Origin: Gaiellasilicea sp037721555
Lineage (GTDB): Bacteria; Actinomycetota; Thermoleophilia; Gaiellales; Gaiellaceae
NCBI GenBank assembly: GCA_037721555.1
Contig: JBBJOI010000003.1
Coordinates: forward strand, 110,765 to 174,764
Direction: 5' to 3'
Length of the DNA: 64,000 nucleotides
Shown here: positions 26,121 through 34,456 of the stretch, one piece after another
Layout of the letters: every line of letters begins with the position of its first letter
How positions within the stretch are numbered: position 1 is the stretch's first letter
Notes under the pieces: model-generated
What the model was told of the DNA's origin: nothing
Seen by the model: the letters and a program-made list of their open reading frames with translations, nothing else
The model's database searches: none
Position numbers and translations under genes: made by a program

Positions 26121-27612
26121 GCGACGTCTGCTCCGCCGGGACTCGGGTTCCAACGGCCTTCGCGGCGAGGCCGTCGAGCGTCTGCTTCAGCTCTCGGTAG
26201 AGCGCCTGAACCTCGCTGGGCGTGTCGCCGATCGCGGTCAGGCCGATCCGACCGGCCACCGCCAGCGCGCTCACCATGTGCAGCGCCACCCCCGCCTCGC
26301 GCTCCGCGTCCCAGCCGAGGCTCCGTTCCGCAACGACGTCGAGCAGGTCGTCGGGTGTGAGAGCGGCATACGCGGGCGCATCGAGGTGATCCGTCGCGAC
26401 GTAGTGCTTGAGGTCGCCGAGACGGGTACGGAACTCGCCGGCCAGCGGGTCGTAGACGCCGTCGGTCAAGGTCGAGATCGCCATGAACGGATGCGTCGTC
26501 CCCCCGCAGCGGAGGTTGATCTCGATCGCGTACGGCTCCCAGTCGCCGTTGTGGCGCACCGCAACGAAGTCGACGGCGCAGCGGCCGATCACGCCCTCGC
26601 GGGCGAGGCGGCGCCCGATCTTGAGCGCCTCGACGGCTATTCGCGGTGCGTAAGCGGGATCGGCCGGGAAGCGGCAGCCGAAGTAGGTCTGGCCATGCGG
26701 CCCGCCGAGCACCTGATCGTGCGTCGAGAGGATCTCGACCTGGCCGGACGGGCTGATCCGCAACTGCGCGCTCGGGCTGCGGAAGTCCTCTCCCTCGATC
26801 CGCTCCTCGACGATGCCACCCCCAACCGCAAGGGCGTCGAGGTAGTCGTCGACGACCGCCTCGGTGTCCTCGAGCTCGAGCGCGCCAGCGAGCGCGCCGT
26901 CCGCGAGCGCACCGGCAACGTCGACGAGCGCGTTGCCGAGGCCGCTGACGCCGCGGTCGAGCTTCAGGATCGCAGCTGGGCTCTGGAGCTCTCGCAACGC
27001 GCTCAGCACGTCCCGCTCGCTCGAGACCTCGAACCCACGCGCGTGCGGAACGCCTTCATCCGCGAACACTCGCCGACTGCCACTCTTCGTGCCCAGCCAC
27101 TCGAGCTCCGGGTCGGCGCCGTAGAGCGGCACACCGAGCCGGACCGCGAGCTCCACCTCGTCCGGTGAGGTCGCGAACGGGAGCAGCACCGCCAGCTCGG
27201 GCTGCGCCACGAGGGTTCGGATTCGCTCGATCGCACCCGGCCGTGCCAACAGCTTCTTCGTCAACGGCAGGTTGCGCCCGTCGACCAGCGAGACGACCTT
27301 GAACCGGTCCCGCGCCTCCGGCGTGTCGAGCTCGGGTACGAGGCCGAAGTAGTAATCGACGAGGCGCGGCAGGATTGGCTGCGAGGTCACGTAGATCACA
27401 CGCGAGTTACGTGAGCGCAGGAGGCTCAGCACGAGACAGAGGAAGCGCTCCTCGTAGGCGGGGAAGACGGGGATCAGCTGGTCGGGCACCTCGAGGCTGA
27501 TCGAGTGAACGACGACCACCGTCCGCTCGACGTCTCCGATCGAGCGCAGCGTGACCGATGGCCACAGGGTGCGCAGCCGCTTCTGGAGGTCGGCGAACTC
27601 CGGGTTGGGCAT
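26113..27612 (-). CDS. PGM1-like ATP-grasp peptide ligase
   Basis: 499-residue protein. The C-terminal half looks like an ATP-grasp ligase: ILKLDRGVSGLGNALV for nucleotide binding, VEERIEGEDFRSPS, and CAVDFVAVRH with AIEINLRCGGTTHPFMA for the metal-binding carboxylates. The N-terminal part (VVVVHSISLEVPDQLI, FLCLVLSLLRSRNSRVIYVTS) matches proteins annotated as related to PGM1, the pheganomycin peptide ligase. A small-peptide or amino-acid ligase function is inferred. Start ATG 27612, with TACCTT 6 nt upstream, so it has its own leaderless-type promoter 26 bp after the L,D-transpeptidase gene. Confidence 0.75.
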   Translation of the reverse strand: MPNPEFADLQKRLRTLWPSVTLRSIGDVERTVVVVHSISLEVPDQLIPVFPAYEERFLCLVLSLLRSRNSRVIYVTSQPILPRLVDYYFGLVPELDTPEARDRFKVVSLVDGRNLPLTKKLLARPGAIERIRTLVAQPELAVLLPFATSPDEVELAVRLGVPLYGADPELEWLGTKSGSRRVFADEGVPHARGFEVSSERDVLSALRELQSPAAILKLDRGVSGLGNALVDVAGALADGALAGALELEDTEAVVDDYLDALAVGGGIVEERIEGEDFRSPSAQLRISPSGQVEILSTHDQVLGGPHGQTYFGCRFPADPAYAPRIAVEALKIGRRLAREGVIGRCAVDFVAVRHNGDWEPYAIEINLRCGGTTHPFMAISTLTDGVYDPLAGEFRTRLGDLKHYVATDHLDAPAYAALTPDDLLDVVAERSLGWDAEREAGVALHMVSALAVAGRIGLTAIGDTPSEVQALYRELKQTLDGLAAKAVGTRVPAEQTSLT

Positions 27613-27618
27613 GGAAGG

Positions 27619-27624
27619 AAGGTA
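27619..27624 (-). promoter_or_regulatory. -10-like box of the PGM1-like gene
   Basis: TACCTT on the minus strand, 6 nt before the ATG at 27612; it sits in the 26-bp gap after the L,D-transpeptidase stop. Confidence 0.4.
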
Positions 27625-27638
27625 GGAAACGTGAAGGG

Positions 27639-28301
27639 CTAGCGCAACTGCCGGCTCGTGCCGATCGCGATCCTCGGCGCGGCGGCCGGCCGCAGCCAGC
27701 GGAGGACGGCCTGCAGCTCGGTGCGGCGCAGGCTGACGCAGCCGATCGTCGGCCCGCCGGTCTGGGCGTGCAGGAAGATGCCCGAGCCGCGTCCCGGGAC
27801 GACGGGGCGCATGTTGTACTCGACCACGGCGAGGAACGGGTACGGCCGTGGCTGCTGCCACATCCCCTCGCTCCCGCCCGCGAAAGGTGGCGCCGTCCCG
27901 CAAGCCACGTGCCTGAACGAGTTGTAGGTGGGCGACGTCGGATCCTCGTCCCACCAGTCGCCGCAGCGGAGGCGGCGGTAGCGGAAGCGGACGCCGGGGT
28001 TCGGATCGTTCCCGTACATCGTCTGCCCGATCGGGAAGTTGCCGGTGGGCGTCGTGCCGTCGCCCTCCCGCCGGTTTGCCGAGAGGCCGTTCTTCCCGAG
28101 CCGCGCCACGAACGGCCCGCCCGCCTTCACCCAGCAGCCGTGCACGCGATGCCAGGTGGTGAGCTGCGCGTACGTCGTCCTTTCGACCTTCGCCTCCACC
28201 GTGATCAGCTGCCTGAAGCCGGTCGGCGCCTCGATCGCGCCCGCAAGGCTCGGAGGGCACGCCACCGTTACGGCTGCGGTCAGGACGGCCAGGGCAAGCA
28301 C
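27639..28301 (-). CDS. Secreted L,D-transpeptidase (YkuD domain)
   Basis: 220-residue exported enzyme with a signal peptide (about residues 1-22). The YkuD signature is complete: FLHAQTGGPTIGCVSL provides the His and the nucleophilic Cys. The preceding DGTTPTGNFPIG is also typical. L,D-transpeptidases make 3-3 crosslinks in peptidoglycan or attach proteins to it. It is divergent from an M15 D,D-carboxypeptidase-like gene and shares overlapping -10 boxes with it, which suggests co-expression in wall remodelling. Start GTG 28301. Confidence 0.9.
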   Translation of the reverse strand: MLALAVLTAAVTVACPPSLAGAIEAPTGFRQLITVEAKVERTTYAQLTTWHRVHGCWVKAGGPFVARLGKNGLSANRREGDGTTPTGNFPIGQTMYGNDPNPGVRFRYRRLRCGDWWDEDPTSPTYNSFRHVACGTAPPFAGGSEGMWQQPRPYPFLAVVEYNMRPVVPGRGSGIFLHAQTGGPTIGCVSLRRTELQAVLRWLRPAAAPRIAIGTSRQLR

Positions 28302-28308
28302 GAGCGTC

Positions 28309-28318
28309 AGAGTACGCT
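28309..28318. promoter_or_regulatory. Bidirectional leaderless promoter with overlapping -10 boxes
   Basis: The ten bases AGAGTACGCT read as TACTCT on the minus strand (7 nt from the L,D-transpeptidase GTG) and TACGCT on the plus strand (6 nt from the M15 gene GTG). The two boxes share the central TA. Only 23 bp separate the divergent start codons, so no room exists for untranslated leaders. Confidence 0.55.
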
Positions 28319-28324
28319 GAACGC

Positions 28325-28948
28325 GTGCGCATCGCCGTGCTCGCGCTGGTGGTTAGTGTCGCAGCGTCACAAGGTTCGACCGCAGCCGCCGATCGCGGCC
28401 CGCGCTTCGCGGTCGAGCACGTGCGGTGGGACGACGTGCGTTACTCCTACCGGGCCGGCTGCCCGGTTGGGCCGGCGCAGCTGCGCACCGTTCGTGTCTC
28501 CTTCTGGGGCTTCGACGGACGCCCGCGGGTGGGGCGGATCGTGGTGGCACGACGCGTTGCGCTCGACGTGCTCGCAGTCTTCCGGATCCTCTGGCGCGAG
28601 CGCTTCCCGATCCACCGGCTCCGACCGGTCTCCGCCTACGGCGGCAGCGACGACCGTTCGATGGAGGCCGACAACACCTCTGGCTTCAACTGCCGCTACG
28701 TCGGCGGGACGACGCGCTGGTCGATGCACGCGTGGGGCGAGGCGATCGACGTGAACCCGGTCGAGAACCCGTACGTGCGGGGATCGCGCGTCGCGCCGCC
28801 CCACGGCCGCGCCTTCCTCGACCGTTCGCGGTACCGGGAGGGGATGGCCGTCGAGGAGGGCGTTCTCGTTCGCGCCTTTGCCTCGGTCGGCTGGAGGTGG
28901 GGCGCCTCCTTCGGCGACTTCCAACACTTCTCGACCACCGGTCGATGA
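28325..28948 (+). CDS. Secreted M15-type D,D-carboxypeptidase (extensin-like)
   Basis: 207-residue exported protein with an N-terminal signal (MRIAVLALVVSVAASQG). The zinc site of the extensin-like/M15 family is visible as SMHAWGEAIDVNP (His, Asp) and FGDFQHFS (His). The middle has FNCRYVGG typical of the extensin-like C-terminal domain. A role in trimming peptidoglycan stem peptides is inferred. Its stop overlaps the ATG of the next gene (ATGA). It shares a promoter region with the divergent L,D-transpeptidase gene. Confidence 0.85.
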   Translation: MRIAVLALVVSVAASQGSTAAADRGPRFAVEHVRWDDVRYSYRAGCPVGPAQLRTVRVSFWGFDGRPRVGRIVVARRVALDVLAVFRILWRERFPIHRLRPVSAYGGSDDRSMEADNTSGFNCRYVGGTTRWSMHAWGEAIDVNPVENPYVRGSRVAPPHGRAFLDRSRYREGMAVEEGVLVRAFASVGWRWGASFGDFQHFSTTGR

Positions 28949-29571
28949 CCGACCGGCTGCGCCCGTACTGGAACTTCGACGACCTCGACGGGACGGAGGA
29001 ACGCTTCCGAGCGCGCCTGGCCGAGGAGGTGTCCGAGCCTGGACGTGCGGAGTTTCTGACCCAGCTGGCGAGAGTGGAGGGCCTACGCGGGCGGTTCGAT
29101 CGAGCCGGCGCGCTCGTCGACGAGGCAGCCGGCCTCTCCCAGGCAGCGGTCGTCCGTGTCCGAGTCGACCTCGAGCGCGGCCGGATCTGCCGCTCGAGCG
29201 GCTCGAAGGACGCCGCGCTGCCGCTCTTCAGGTCGGCGTTCGCGACCGCCATCGACACAGGCGAGGACTGGCTCGCCGCCGATGCCACGCACATGTGCGC
29301 CCTCGCCGCGCCGGACAGAGAGGGCTTTCTCGCCTGGACACGGCGAGGGATCGCGCTGGCCGAGTCGTCCGAGGCCGCCGCGTACTGGCTCGGGCCTCTG
29401 CTGAACAACCTGGGCTGGGAGCTCTTCGACGCCGGCGAGCACGAGCAGGCGCTCGGCGTCTTCGAGCGTGCGCTCGCAGTCCGTGAGAGCGAGCCCGAGC
29501 AGGTCGCGGCGATCGAGGCCGCGCGCGCCGCGGTGACCGAAGCGCTGGGCGCCCTCAGGCGGGATCGCTAG
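28945..29571 (+). CDS. TPR-like hypothetical protein
   Basis: 208-residue soluble helical protein. Repeating amphipathic helices with TPR-like spacing are visible (FLTQLARVEGLRGRFDRAG, AALPLFRSAFATAID, LLNNLGWELFDAGEHEQALG). No enzyme motif or signal peptide is present. It is coupled by ATGA overlap to the secreted M15 gene, so it may regulate or scaffold a wall-related process. The start ATG 28945 is fixed by that overlap. Confidence 0.75.
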   Translation: MTDRLRPYWNFDDLDGTEERFRARLAEEVSEPGRAEFLTQLARVEGLRGRFDRAGALVDEAAGLSQAAVVRVRVDLERGRICRSSGSKDAALPLFRSAFATAIDTGEDWLAADATHMCALAAPDREGFLAWTRRGIALAESSEAAAYWLGPLLNNLGWELFDAGEHEQALGVFERALAVRESEPEQVAAIEAARAAVTEALGALRRDR

Positions 29572-29580
29572 AACGACTCC

Positions 29581-30852
29581 CTAGGCGAGTAGCTGCTCGA
29601 ACCGCGCGGCGTCGTCGAACGGGCCGATCACCGCAAGATGGATACCCCCGTCGAGGATCTCCTGCGCGACGCGCTGCAGGTCTTCGGCGGTGACGGCGTC
29701 GAGTGCGGCGAGAACCTCGGTGGGCTCCGCCGCCTGGCCCTCGAGCACCTCGCGCCGCAGGCCGAACATGATCGTTCCGTGCGGGCTCTCGAGCTGGAGC
29801 ACGAACCGCCCCTTGGTGAAGTTGCGCGCCTTCTCGAGCTCGTCCGCAGGCACGGGCTCGGCCGCCAGCAGCCTGAACTGCTCGACGATGGTCGTGACGG
29901 CGTCGTCGATCCGGTTGATGTCGACGCCGGATTGCGCGTAGAGCGAGCCTGCATCCGTATATGAGTGGTTCGTCCCGAAGACGTAGTACGCGAGCCCACG
30001 GCGCTCTCGCACCTCGGTGAAGAGGCGCGAGGACATGCCGCCGCCGAGAACGGTCGCGAGCAGCTGGAGGGCGTAGCGATCGGGATCCATGAGCGGCCGG
30101 CTGCGGACGCCGAGCACGAGGTGGGCCTGATCCGACGCCTTCGTGTGCACCTTCACCCGTGAGCCATTCCCCTCCGCCCGTACCGGTGCAGGCCCGGGCG
30201 GTGCGCCTCGCTCGATGTCCCCGAGGAGGTGCTCGAGCCGCTCGTCCAGCCCCTCGCCGATGGCGCCGCCGATCCCGACCACCATCCGTTCCGCCCGATA
30301 CCACTGGTCGACGTAGTCGGTGAACGTCTGGCGGGTCGCGCCGTGGACGGTCTCCTTGCGGCCGATGATGTCCCAGCCGAGCGGCTGGTCGCCGTAGAGC
30401 AGGTTCTCGTAGACACCCCCGATGAAGTCCCGAGGCGTGTCGAAGTACATGTTCATCTCCTCGACGATCACGCCCTTCTCGCGCTCGATCTCCTCCGGGT
30501 CGAACTTCGAGCGGCGCAGCATGTCGACGAGCACGTCGAGCGCGACGTCGCGCGTGTCTGCAGCGCAACGCACGTAGTAGCCGGTGTACTCCTTGCCGGT
30601 GAATGCGTTGAACTCGCCCCCGATGGAGTCGATCTCGCCGGCGATGTCCCGAGCGGTCGGGCGCTTCTCGGTGCCCTTGAAGAACATGTGCTCGGCGAAG
30701 TGCGCGATTCCGTTCGTCTCCTCCGACTCGTAGCGTGAGCCGGCCGCAAGCATGACGAAGCACGAGACGGACTGGGCCTGGGGCATCGGCGCGGTCAGGA
30801 CGCGGAGCCCGTTCGAGAGCGTGCGGCGTTCGAAGACTTTCATCGCGGCCAT
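29581..30852 (-). CDS. M16 family zinc peptidase
   Basis: 423-residue insulinase-type peptidase. The inverted zinc motif HFAEH gives His51, Glu54 and His55 (numbered from ATG 30852), and EREKGVIVEEMNM supplies the downstream Glu. The second half has the inactive partner domain with RERRGLAYYVFG. Single-domain-pair M16B proteins such as this are often encoded near pnp/rpsO in actinobacteria, which is not the case here. ATG 30843 is an alternative start. It is divergent from the SIS gene, with a shared TATA core at 30866-30873. Confidence 0.92.
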   Translation of the reverse strand: MAAMKVFERRTLSNGLRVLTAPMPQAQSVSCFVMLAAGSRYESEETNGIAHFAEHMFFKGTEKRPTARDIAGEIDSIGGEFNAFTGKEYTGYYVRCAADTRDVALDVLVDMLRRSKFDPEEIEREKGVIVEEMNMYFDTPRDFIGGVYENLLYGDQPLGWDIIGRKETVHGATRQTFTDYVDQWYRAERMVVGIGGAIGEGLDERLEHLLGDIERGAPPGPAPVRAEGNGSRVKVHTKASDQAHLVLGVRSRPLMDPDRYALQLLATVLGGGMSSRLFTEVRERRGLAYYVFGTNHSYTDAGSLYAQSGVDINRIDDAVTTIVEQFRLLAAEPVPADELEKARNFTKGRFVLQLESPHGTIMFGLRREVLEGQAAEPTEVLAALDAVTAEDLQRVAQEILDGGIHLAVIGPFDDAARFEQLLA

Positions 30853-30865
30853 GGTATCGAGGCGT

Positions 30866-30873
30866 GCTATAGA
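30866..30873. promoter_or_regulatory. Shared TATA core between divergent M16 and SIS genes
   Basis: GCTATAGA reads as TATAGA on the plus strand (7 nt from the SIS ATG at 30881) and TATAGC on the minus strand (13 nt from the M16 ATG at 30852). Confidence 0.45.
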
Positions 30874-30880
30874 GGCTCGG

Positions 30881-31741
30881 ATGGCGGGCGAGCTCATGCG
30901 TGCGGCCGTCTTCGCGCAGCCCGAGTGGCTCGCGCAGGTGCCCACGAACCGCCGCCTCCCGGACGCCCGGGTCGTCTACGTCGGGGCAGGAACCTCGTTC
31001 CACGCGGCGCAGACCGCCGGCCGCGCGCTGCAGTCGCTCGAGGCCGTGCTCGATCCGCCCGAGGCCGACTTGATGGTGCTCGTCAGCCACGAGGGCGAGA
31101 CGGAGCTCACGCTCGAGGCGGCGCAGTCGTTCGGGGGCGAGAAGTGGCTCGTGACGGGAACGTCCGACGGGCGGATCGCCGATCTGTGCCGGGAGGTCGT
31201 CGTCTGCACTCCCGCTACCGAGCAGAGCCTGTGCCACACGGCGAGCTACACCTGCGCGGTCGCGGCTCTGCGGGCGCTCCAGGGGGAGGACATCGGTGGG
31301 CTACCCGAGCGCGTAGCTCAGGTGCTGGAGGCCGAGCCGTGGTCGGTCTCGGCGCACGAGCGCTGGCTCGTCGCCGGCGCAGGCCGCGACTGGCCCTCCG
31401 CGCAGGAGGCGGTGCTGAAGCTCAGGGAGGGAGCGTTCGTGGCCGCAGAGGCGCACGAGACGGAGCAACTGCTGCACGGCCACCTGGCGGCGGTCGACGA
31501 GACGGTGCGCTGCTTCGTCCTCGAGGGCGAAGGTCGTGCCGCCGAACGAGCCCGCGGAGCCGCGGCAGCTCTCGAAGCTCTCGGCTGCAACGTGACGCTC
31601 GTCGCAACGGAGCACCCGGTCGCCGACATCGTCCGGTTCCAGCGCCTGACACTCGACCTCGCGGCAGCGCGCGGCGTGGATCCGGATCGCATCCGTCGCG
31701 ACGACGCACGCTGGCAGCGCGCTGCCGACCAGCACCGGTGA
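30881..31741 (+). CDS. SIS domain protein (GlmS/AgaS-like sugar isomerase half)
   Basis: 286-residue protein with two SIS domains and no glutaminase domain. The first has VVYVGAGTSFHAAQTAGRAL and LVSHEGETELTLEAA; the second has LVAGAGRDWPSAQEAVLKLRE and the EAHETEQLLHGHLAAVD loop typical of GlmS-type phosphosugar binding. It probably deaminates or isomerises an amino sugar phosphate. ATG 30881 has AGAGG upstream; an in-frame ATG at 30851 overlaps the M16 start on the other strand. It precedes the frameshifted dehydrogenase gene by 22 bp. Confidence 0.85.
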   Translation: MAGELMRAAVFAQPEWLAQVPTNRRLPDARVVYVGAGTSFHAAQTAGRALQSLEAVLDPPEADLMVLVSHEGETELTLEAAQSFGGEKWLVTGTSDGRIADLCREVVVCTPATEQSLCHTASYTCAVAALRALQGEDIGGLPERVAQVLEAEPWSVSAHERWLVAGAGRDWPSAQEAVLKLREGAFVAAEAHETEQLLHGHLAAVDETVRCFVLEGEGRAAERARGAAAALEALGCNVTLVATEHPVADIVRFQRLTLDLAAARGVDPDRIRRDDARWQRAADQHR

Positions 31742-31763
31742 GCCTCCGTCAGAACTCGCGGCT

Positions 31764-32670
31764 GTGACCACGGTCGCATCTATCGGCCTCGGCGCGATGG
31801 GGAGCCGCATGGCGCGGAGGCTGCTCGACACCGGGAACCAGCTCGTCGTCTGGAACCCCACGCCGGAGAAGGCCGAGCCGCTCGTGGCCCTCGGAGCGTC
31901 GCTCGCTCCGAGTCCGGCCGAGGCGGCTCGGCGCGGGGACGTCGTGATCACGATGGTCGCCGACCCGTGTGCGCTGCGCGCGGTCTCCGAGGGCCCGGAC
32001 GGGCTCCTCGCCGGCCTGGCCGCCCCCCGAACGGTCATCGAGATGTCAACCGTCGGACCCTCGTCCGTGACTCGGCTGAACGAACAGATCCCTGCAGGCG
32101 CCGCTCTGCTCGACGCGCCGGTGCTCGGGAGCCTCGCCGAGGCGGCCTCCGGCACGCTTCGCATCTTCCTCGGTGGGACGGACGTCGTCGTGGCGCGGTG
32201 GCTGCCCTTGCTGACGACGCTCGGGACGCCGCTCCACGTCGGATCGACGGGTGCGGGCGCGGCCGCGAAGCTCGTCGCCAACGGCACGCTGTTCGGCGTG
32301 CTGGGCGTCTTGGGGGAGGCGCTCACGCTCTCGGACGGCCTGGGACTCTCGCGTGACGCCGCTTTCGAGATCTGCGACTCCGTCGGCGGCGCAGGCGGAG
32401 CGACGGCGAGCCGCGCTCGAAGCGGGCGTCTTCCCGCCACGCTTCACCCTGTCGCTCGCTCGCAAGGACGCAGATCTCGTCGTCGGCTCAGCGGCGGTTC
32501 TCGGCCTTGACGTGCGCCTCGCGCGGGCAGCCCAGACCTGGCTCGCGGACGCAGAGGCGGCCGGCTGGGGCGACCACGACTACTCGGCCGTACTCGCTCA
32601 GATCCTCTCGCCGGACGAGAGACGCTCGACCGACGAGCCGCCGACGATCGCGTCGCGGCCGTCTCCGTAG
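31764..32670 (+). pseudogene. 3-hydroxyisobutyrate dehydrogenase-family gene with a frameshift
   Basis: The first frame encodes the NAD(P)-binding domain (ASIGLGAMGSRMARRLLDTG, IEMSTVGPSSV, APVLGSLAEAASGTL) and the start of the helical domain (GSTGAGAAAKLVAN). At about 32374-32384 the family sequence moves to the next frame and continues as TPSAAQAERRRAALEAGVFP and SLARKDADLVVGSAAVLG, ending at a TAG at 32668-32670. One extra base, or two missing, explains it. The gene is otherwise undamaged, so this may be a recent mutation or a sequencing error. The 3' end overlaps the convergent MBL gene by 73 bp. Confidence 0.8.
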
Positions 32671-33353
32671 CGCACCCACGCCTTGTTCGTCCCGTCGTAG
32701 TCCGGAGCCCACAGGACGAGCGTCGCCTCCTCACCGCGCACACGGCAGGTCTCGGTCCCCTCAGGATCCACGCCGCGCCAGACGCGGATGAAGGGGTTCG
32801 ACTCCCACTCCGCTCCGATCGTCGTACCGAGCGTGTGTCCCGGGTGGACGCGCATCTCGGGCGGCAAGGCCATCAGGCGCTCCATGATCGAGCGCCGGTG
32901 ATCCTCGTAACCGGTCGGTCCACCGCCGCCCGTGCCGCCGACGGTGCCCTTGAAGAGGCAGTCGGCGGTCAGCACGTCCGTGCCTCCGACCGAGAAGGCG
33001 AGCTGGTCGCGGCAGTGACCGGGAATCGCGATCGCCTCGATCGAGAGGTCGCCCGAACGGATCGTCCCGCCGTCCTCGATCGTCTCCCCGAGCGGCACTC
33101 CCACGTCCTTCGTCAGCGGGTGGCCGACGAGCGGAACGCTGAGGCGGTCGGCGAGCGTCTCGACACCGACGATGTGGTCCGGGTGGTGGTGCGTGACGAG
33201 CACGTGTGTGATCGAGATTCCGCGCGTCTCGACCTGCTCGAGCAGTCCCTGCTCGCCGTTGGAGTCCACGAGCACGCCGCTGCCGCCGTCGCCATCGGCG
33301 AGGAGGTATGCGTTCGACGTCCACTGCGGGTGCTCGACGCGCTCGACGATCAC
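32598..33353 (-). CDS. MBL-fold metallo-hydrolase
   Basis: 251-residue metallo-beta-lactamase-fold protein. The metal motif is VTHHHPDHIVG, with IPGHCRDQLAF and TADCLFKG providing the next ligands and HPGHTLGTT the last His. The pattern is of the glyoxalase II-like group. It is the last gene of an eight-gene coupled run, and its GTG overlaps the stop of the class III-type alcohol dehydrogenase gene (GTGA). A dehydrogenase-MBL pair of this kind also occurs in mycobacteria (mscR region), which hints at thioester or formaldehyde-adduct hydrolysis. Substrate not proven. Confidence 0.88.
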   Translation of the reverse strand: MIVERVEHPQWTSNAYLLADGDGGSGVLVDSNGEQGLLEQVETRGISITHVLVTHHHPDHIVGVETLADRLSVPLVGHPLTKDVGVPLGETIEDGGTIRSGDLSIEAIAIPGHCRDQLAFSVGGTDVLTADCLFKGTVGGTGGGGPTGYEDHRRSIMERLMALPPEMRVHPGHTLGTTIGAEWESNPFIRVWRGVDPEGTETCRVRGEEATLVLWAPDYDGTNKAWVRYGDGRDAIVGGSSVERLSSGERI

Positions 33354-34456
33354 GAGAAGCTGATCACGCTCCTGATCCCGTCCTGGGCCTCCATCAACCG
33401 GAAGCCGCGGTTGACGTCGGCGAGCGTGAGCCGGTGTGAGACGAACGACTCGACATCGATCTCGCCCGCGAGCCAGCGATCGACGAGTTGCGGCACCTCG
33501 TCGCGGCCCTTCACGCCGCCGAACGAGGAGCCGGCGACCCGGCGGCCGGTGATCAGGAAGCGCGGCACGATGTCGAGCGTCTCGCCCTTCCCCGCGACGC
33601 CCGCGACCGTGCAGAGGCCCCAACCCATCCGTGCCGACTCGACCGCCTGGCGCATAACCGCGACGTTACCCGTCGCCTCGAAGGTGTAGTCCGCGCCGAA
33701 GCCGCCGGTCGACTCCAGGATTCGCTCGACCGTGTCCGGACCGCCCAGCATCGTCTCGGTCGCGCCGTGGCCCTGGGCGAGTGCGAGCCGCTCCTCGGAG
33801 AGATCCACGCAGACGATTCGCTCGGCGCCCTGTAGGCGGCAGCCGATGACTGCGCCGAGTCCCACCATGCCGGCGCCGAACACGACGCACGTCGAGCCCT
33901 GCTCGACCTTCGCGGTGTTCATCGCCGCGCCGAGCCCGGTCGAGAGTCCGCAGGCGAAGAGCGCAGCGCCTTCGAGCGGGGCTTCGGGCGAGACCTTCGC
34001 GAGCGCGATCTCCGGCATCACCGTGTACTCCGCAAACGTCGAGGTGCCCATGAAGTGCCGCATCGGCTCGCCTTCGCGCGAGAGCCTCGTCGTGCCGTCA
34101 GGGAGGTAACCCTGGTTCTGCTGCTCGCGGATCGCGAGGCAGAGGTTCGTTCGCGGGCTGCGGCAGTGGACGCAATCCCCGCACTGCGGTGAGAAGAGCG
34201 TGACGACATGGTCGCCCTCCGCGACCGACGTGACGTCTTCCCCGACGCGCTCGACGACGCCCGCGCCCTCGTGTCCGAGGACGGTGGGGGCGTAGCCGGA
34301 GGGATCGGCGCCGGAGGCCGTGTAGAGGTCGGTGTGACAGACGCCGCAGGCGACCAGGCGCACGAGCACCTCGCCCCGGCGGGGTTCGGCGAGCTCGACC
34401 TCCTGCACGGAGAGCGGCGCGTCGAACTTCTCCAGGACCGCGGCTTTCATCTTCAT
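33350..34456 (-). CDS. Zinc alcohol dehydrogenase, class III-like (thiol-dependent formaldehyde dehydrogenase type)
   Basis: 368-residue medium-chain dehydrogenase. Catalytic zinc Cys40 lies in CGVCHTD, with GHEGAGVVE following; the structural zinc site is CGDCVHCRSPRTNLC. The nucleotide-binding loop is VVFGAGMVGLGAVIG. LSTGLGAAMNTAKVEQG resembles class III enzymes that oxidise S-hydroxymethyl thiols. In an actinobacterium the thiol could be mycothiol rather than glutathione. The start overlaps the preceding serine hydrolase stop (ATGA). The coupled MBL gene downstream supports a detoxification role. Confidence 0.85.
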   Translation of the reverse strand: MKMKAAVLEKFDAPLSVQEVELAEPRRGEVLVRLVACGVCHTDLYTASGADPSGYAPTVLGHEGAGVVERVGEDVTSVAEGDHVVTLFSPQCGDCVHCRSPRTNLCLAIREQQNQGYLPDGTTRLSREGEPMRHFMGTSTFAEYTVMPEIALAKVSPEAPLEGAALFACGLSTGLGAAMNTAKVEQGSTCVVFGAGMVGLGAVIGCRLQGAERIVCVDLSEERLALAQGHGATETMLGGPDTVERILESTGGFGADYTFEATGNVAVMRQAVESARMGWGLCTVAGVAGKGETLDIVPRFLITGRRVAGSSFGGVKGRDEVPQLVDRWLAGEIDVESFVSHRLTLADVNRGFRLMEAQDGIRSVISFS

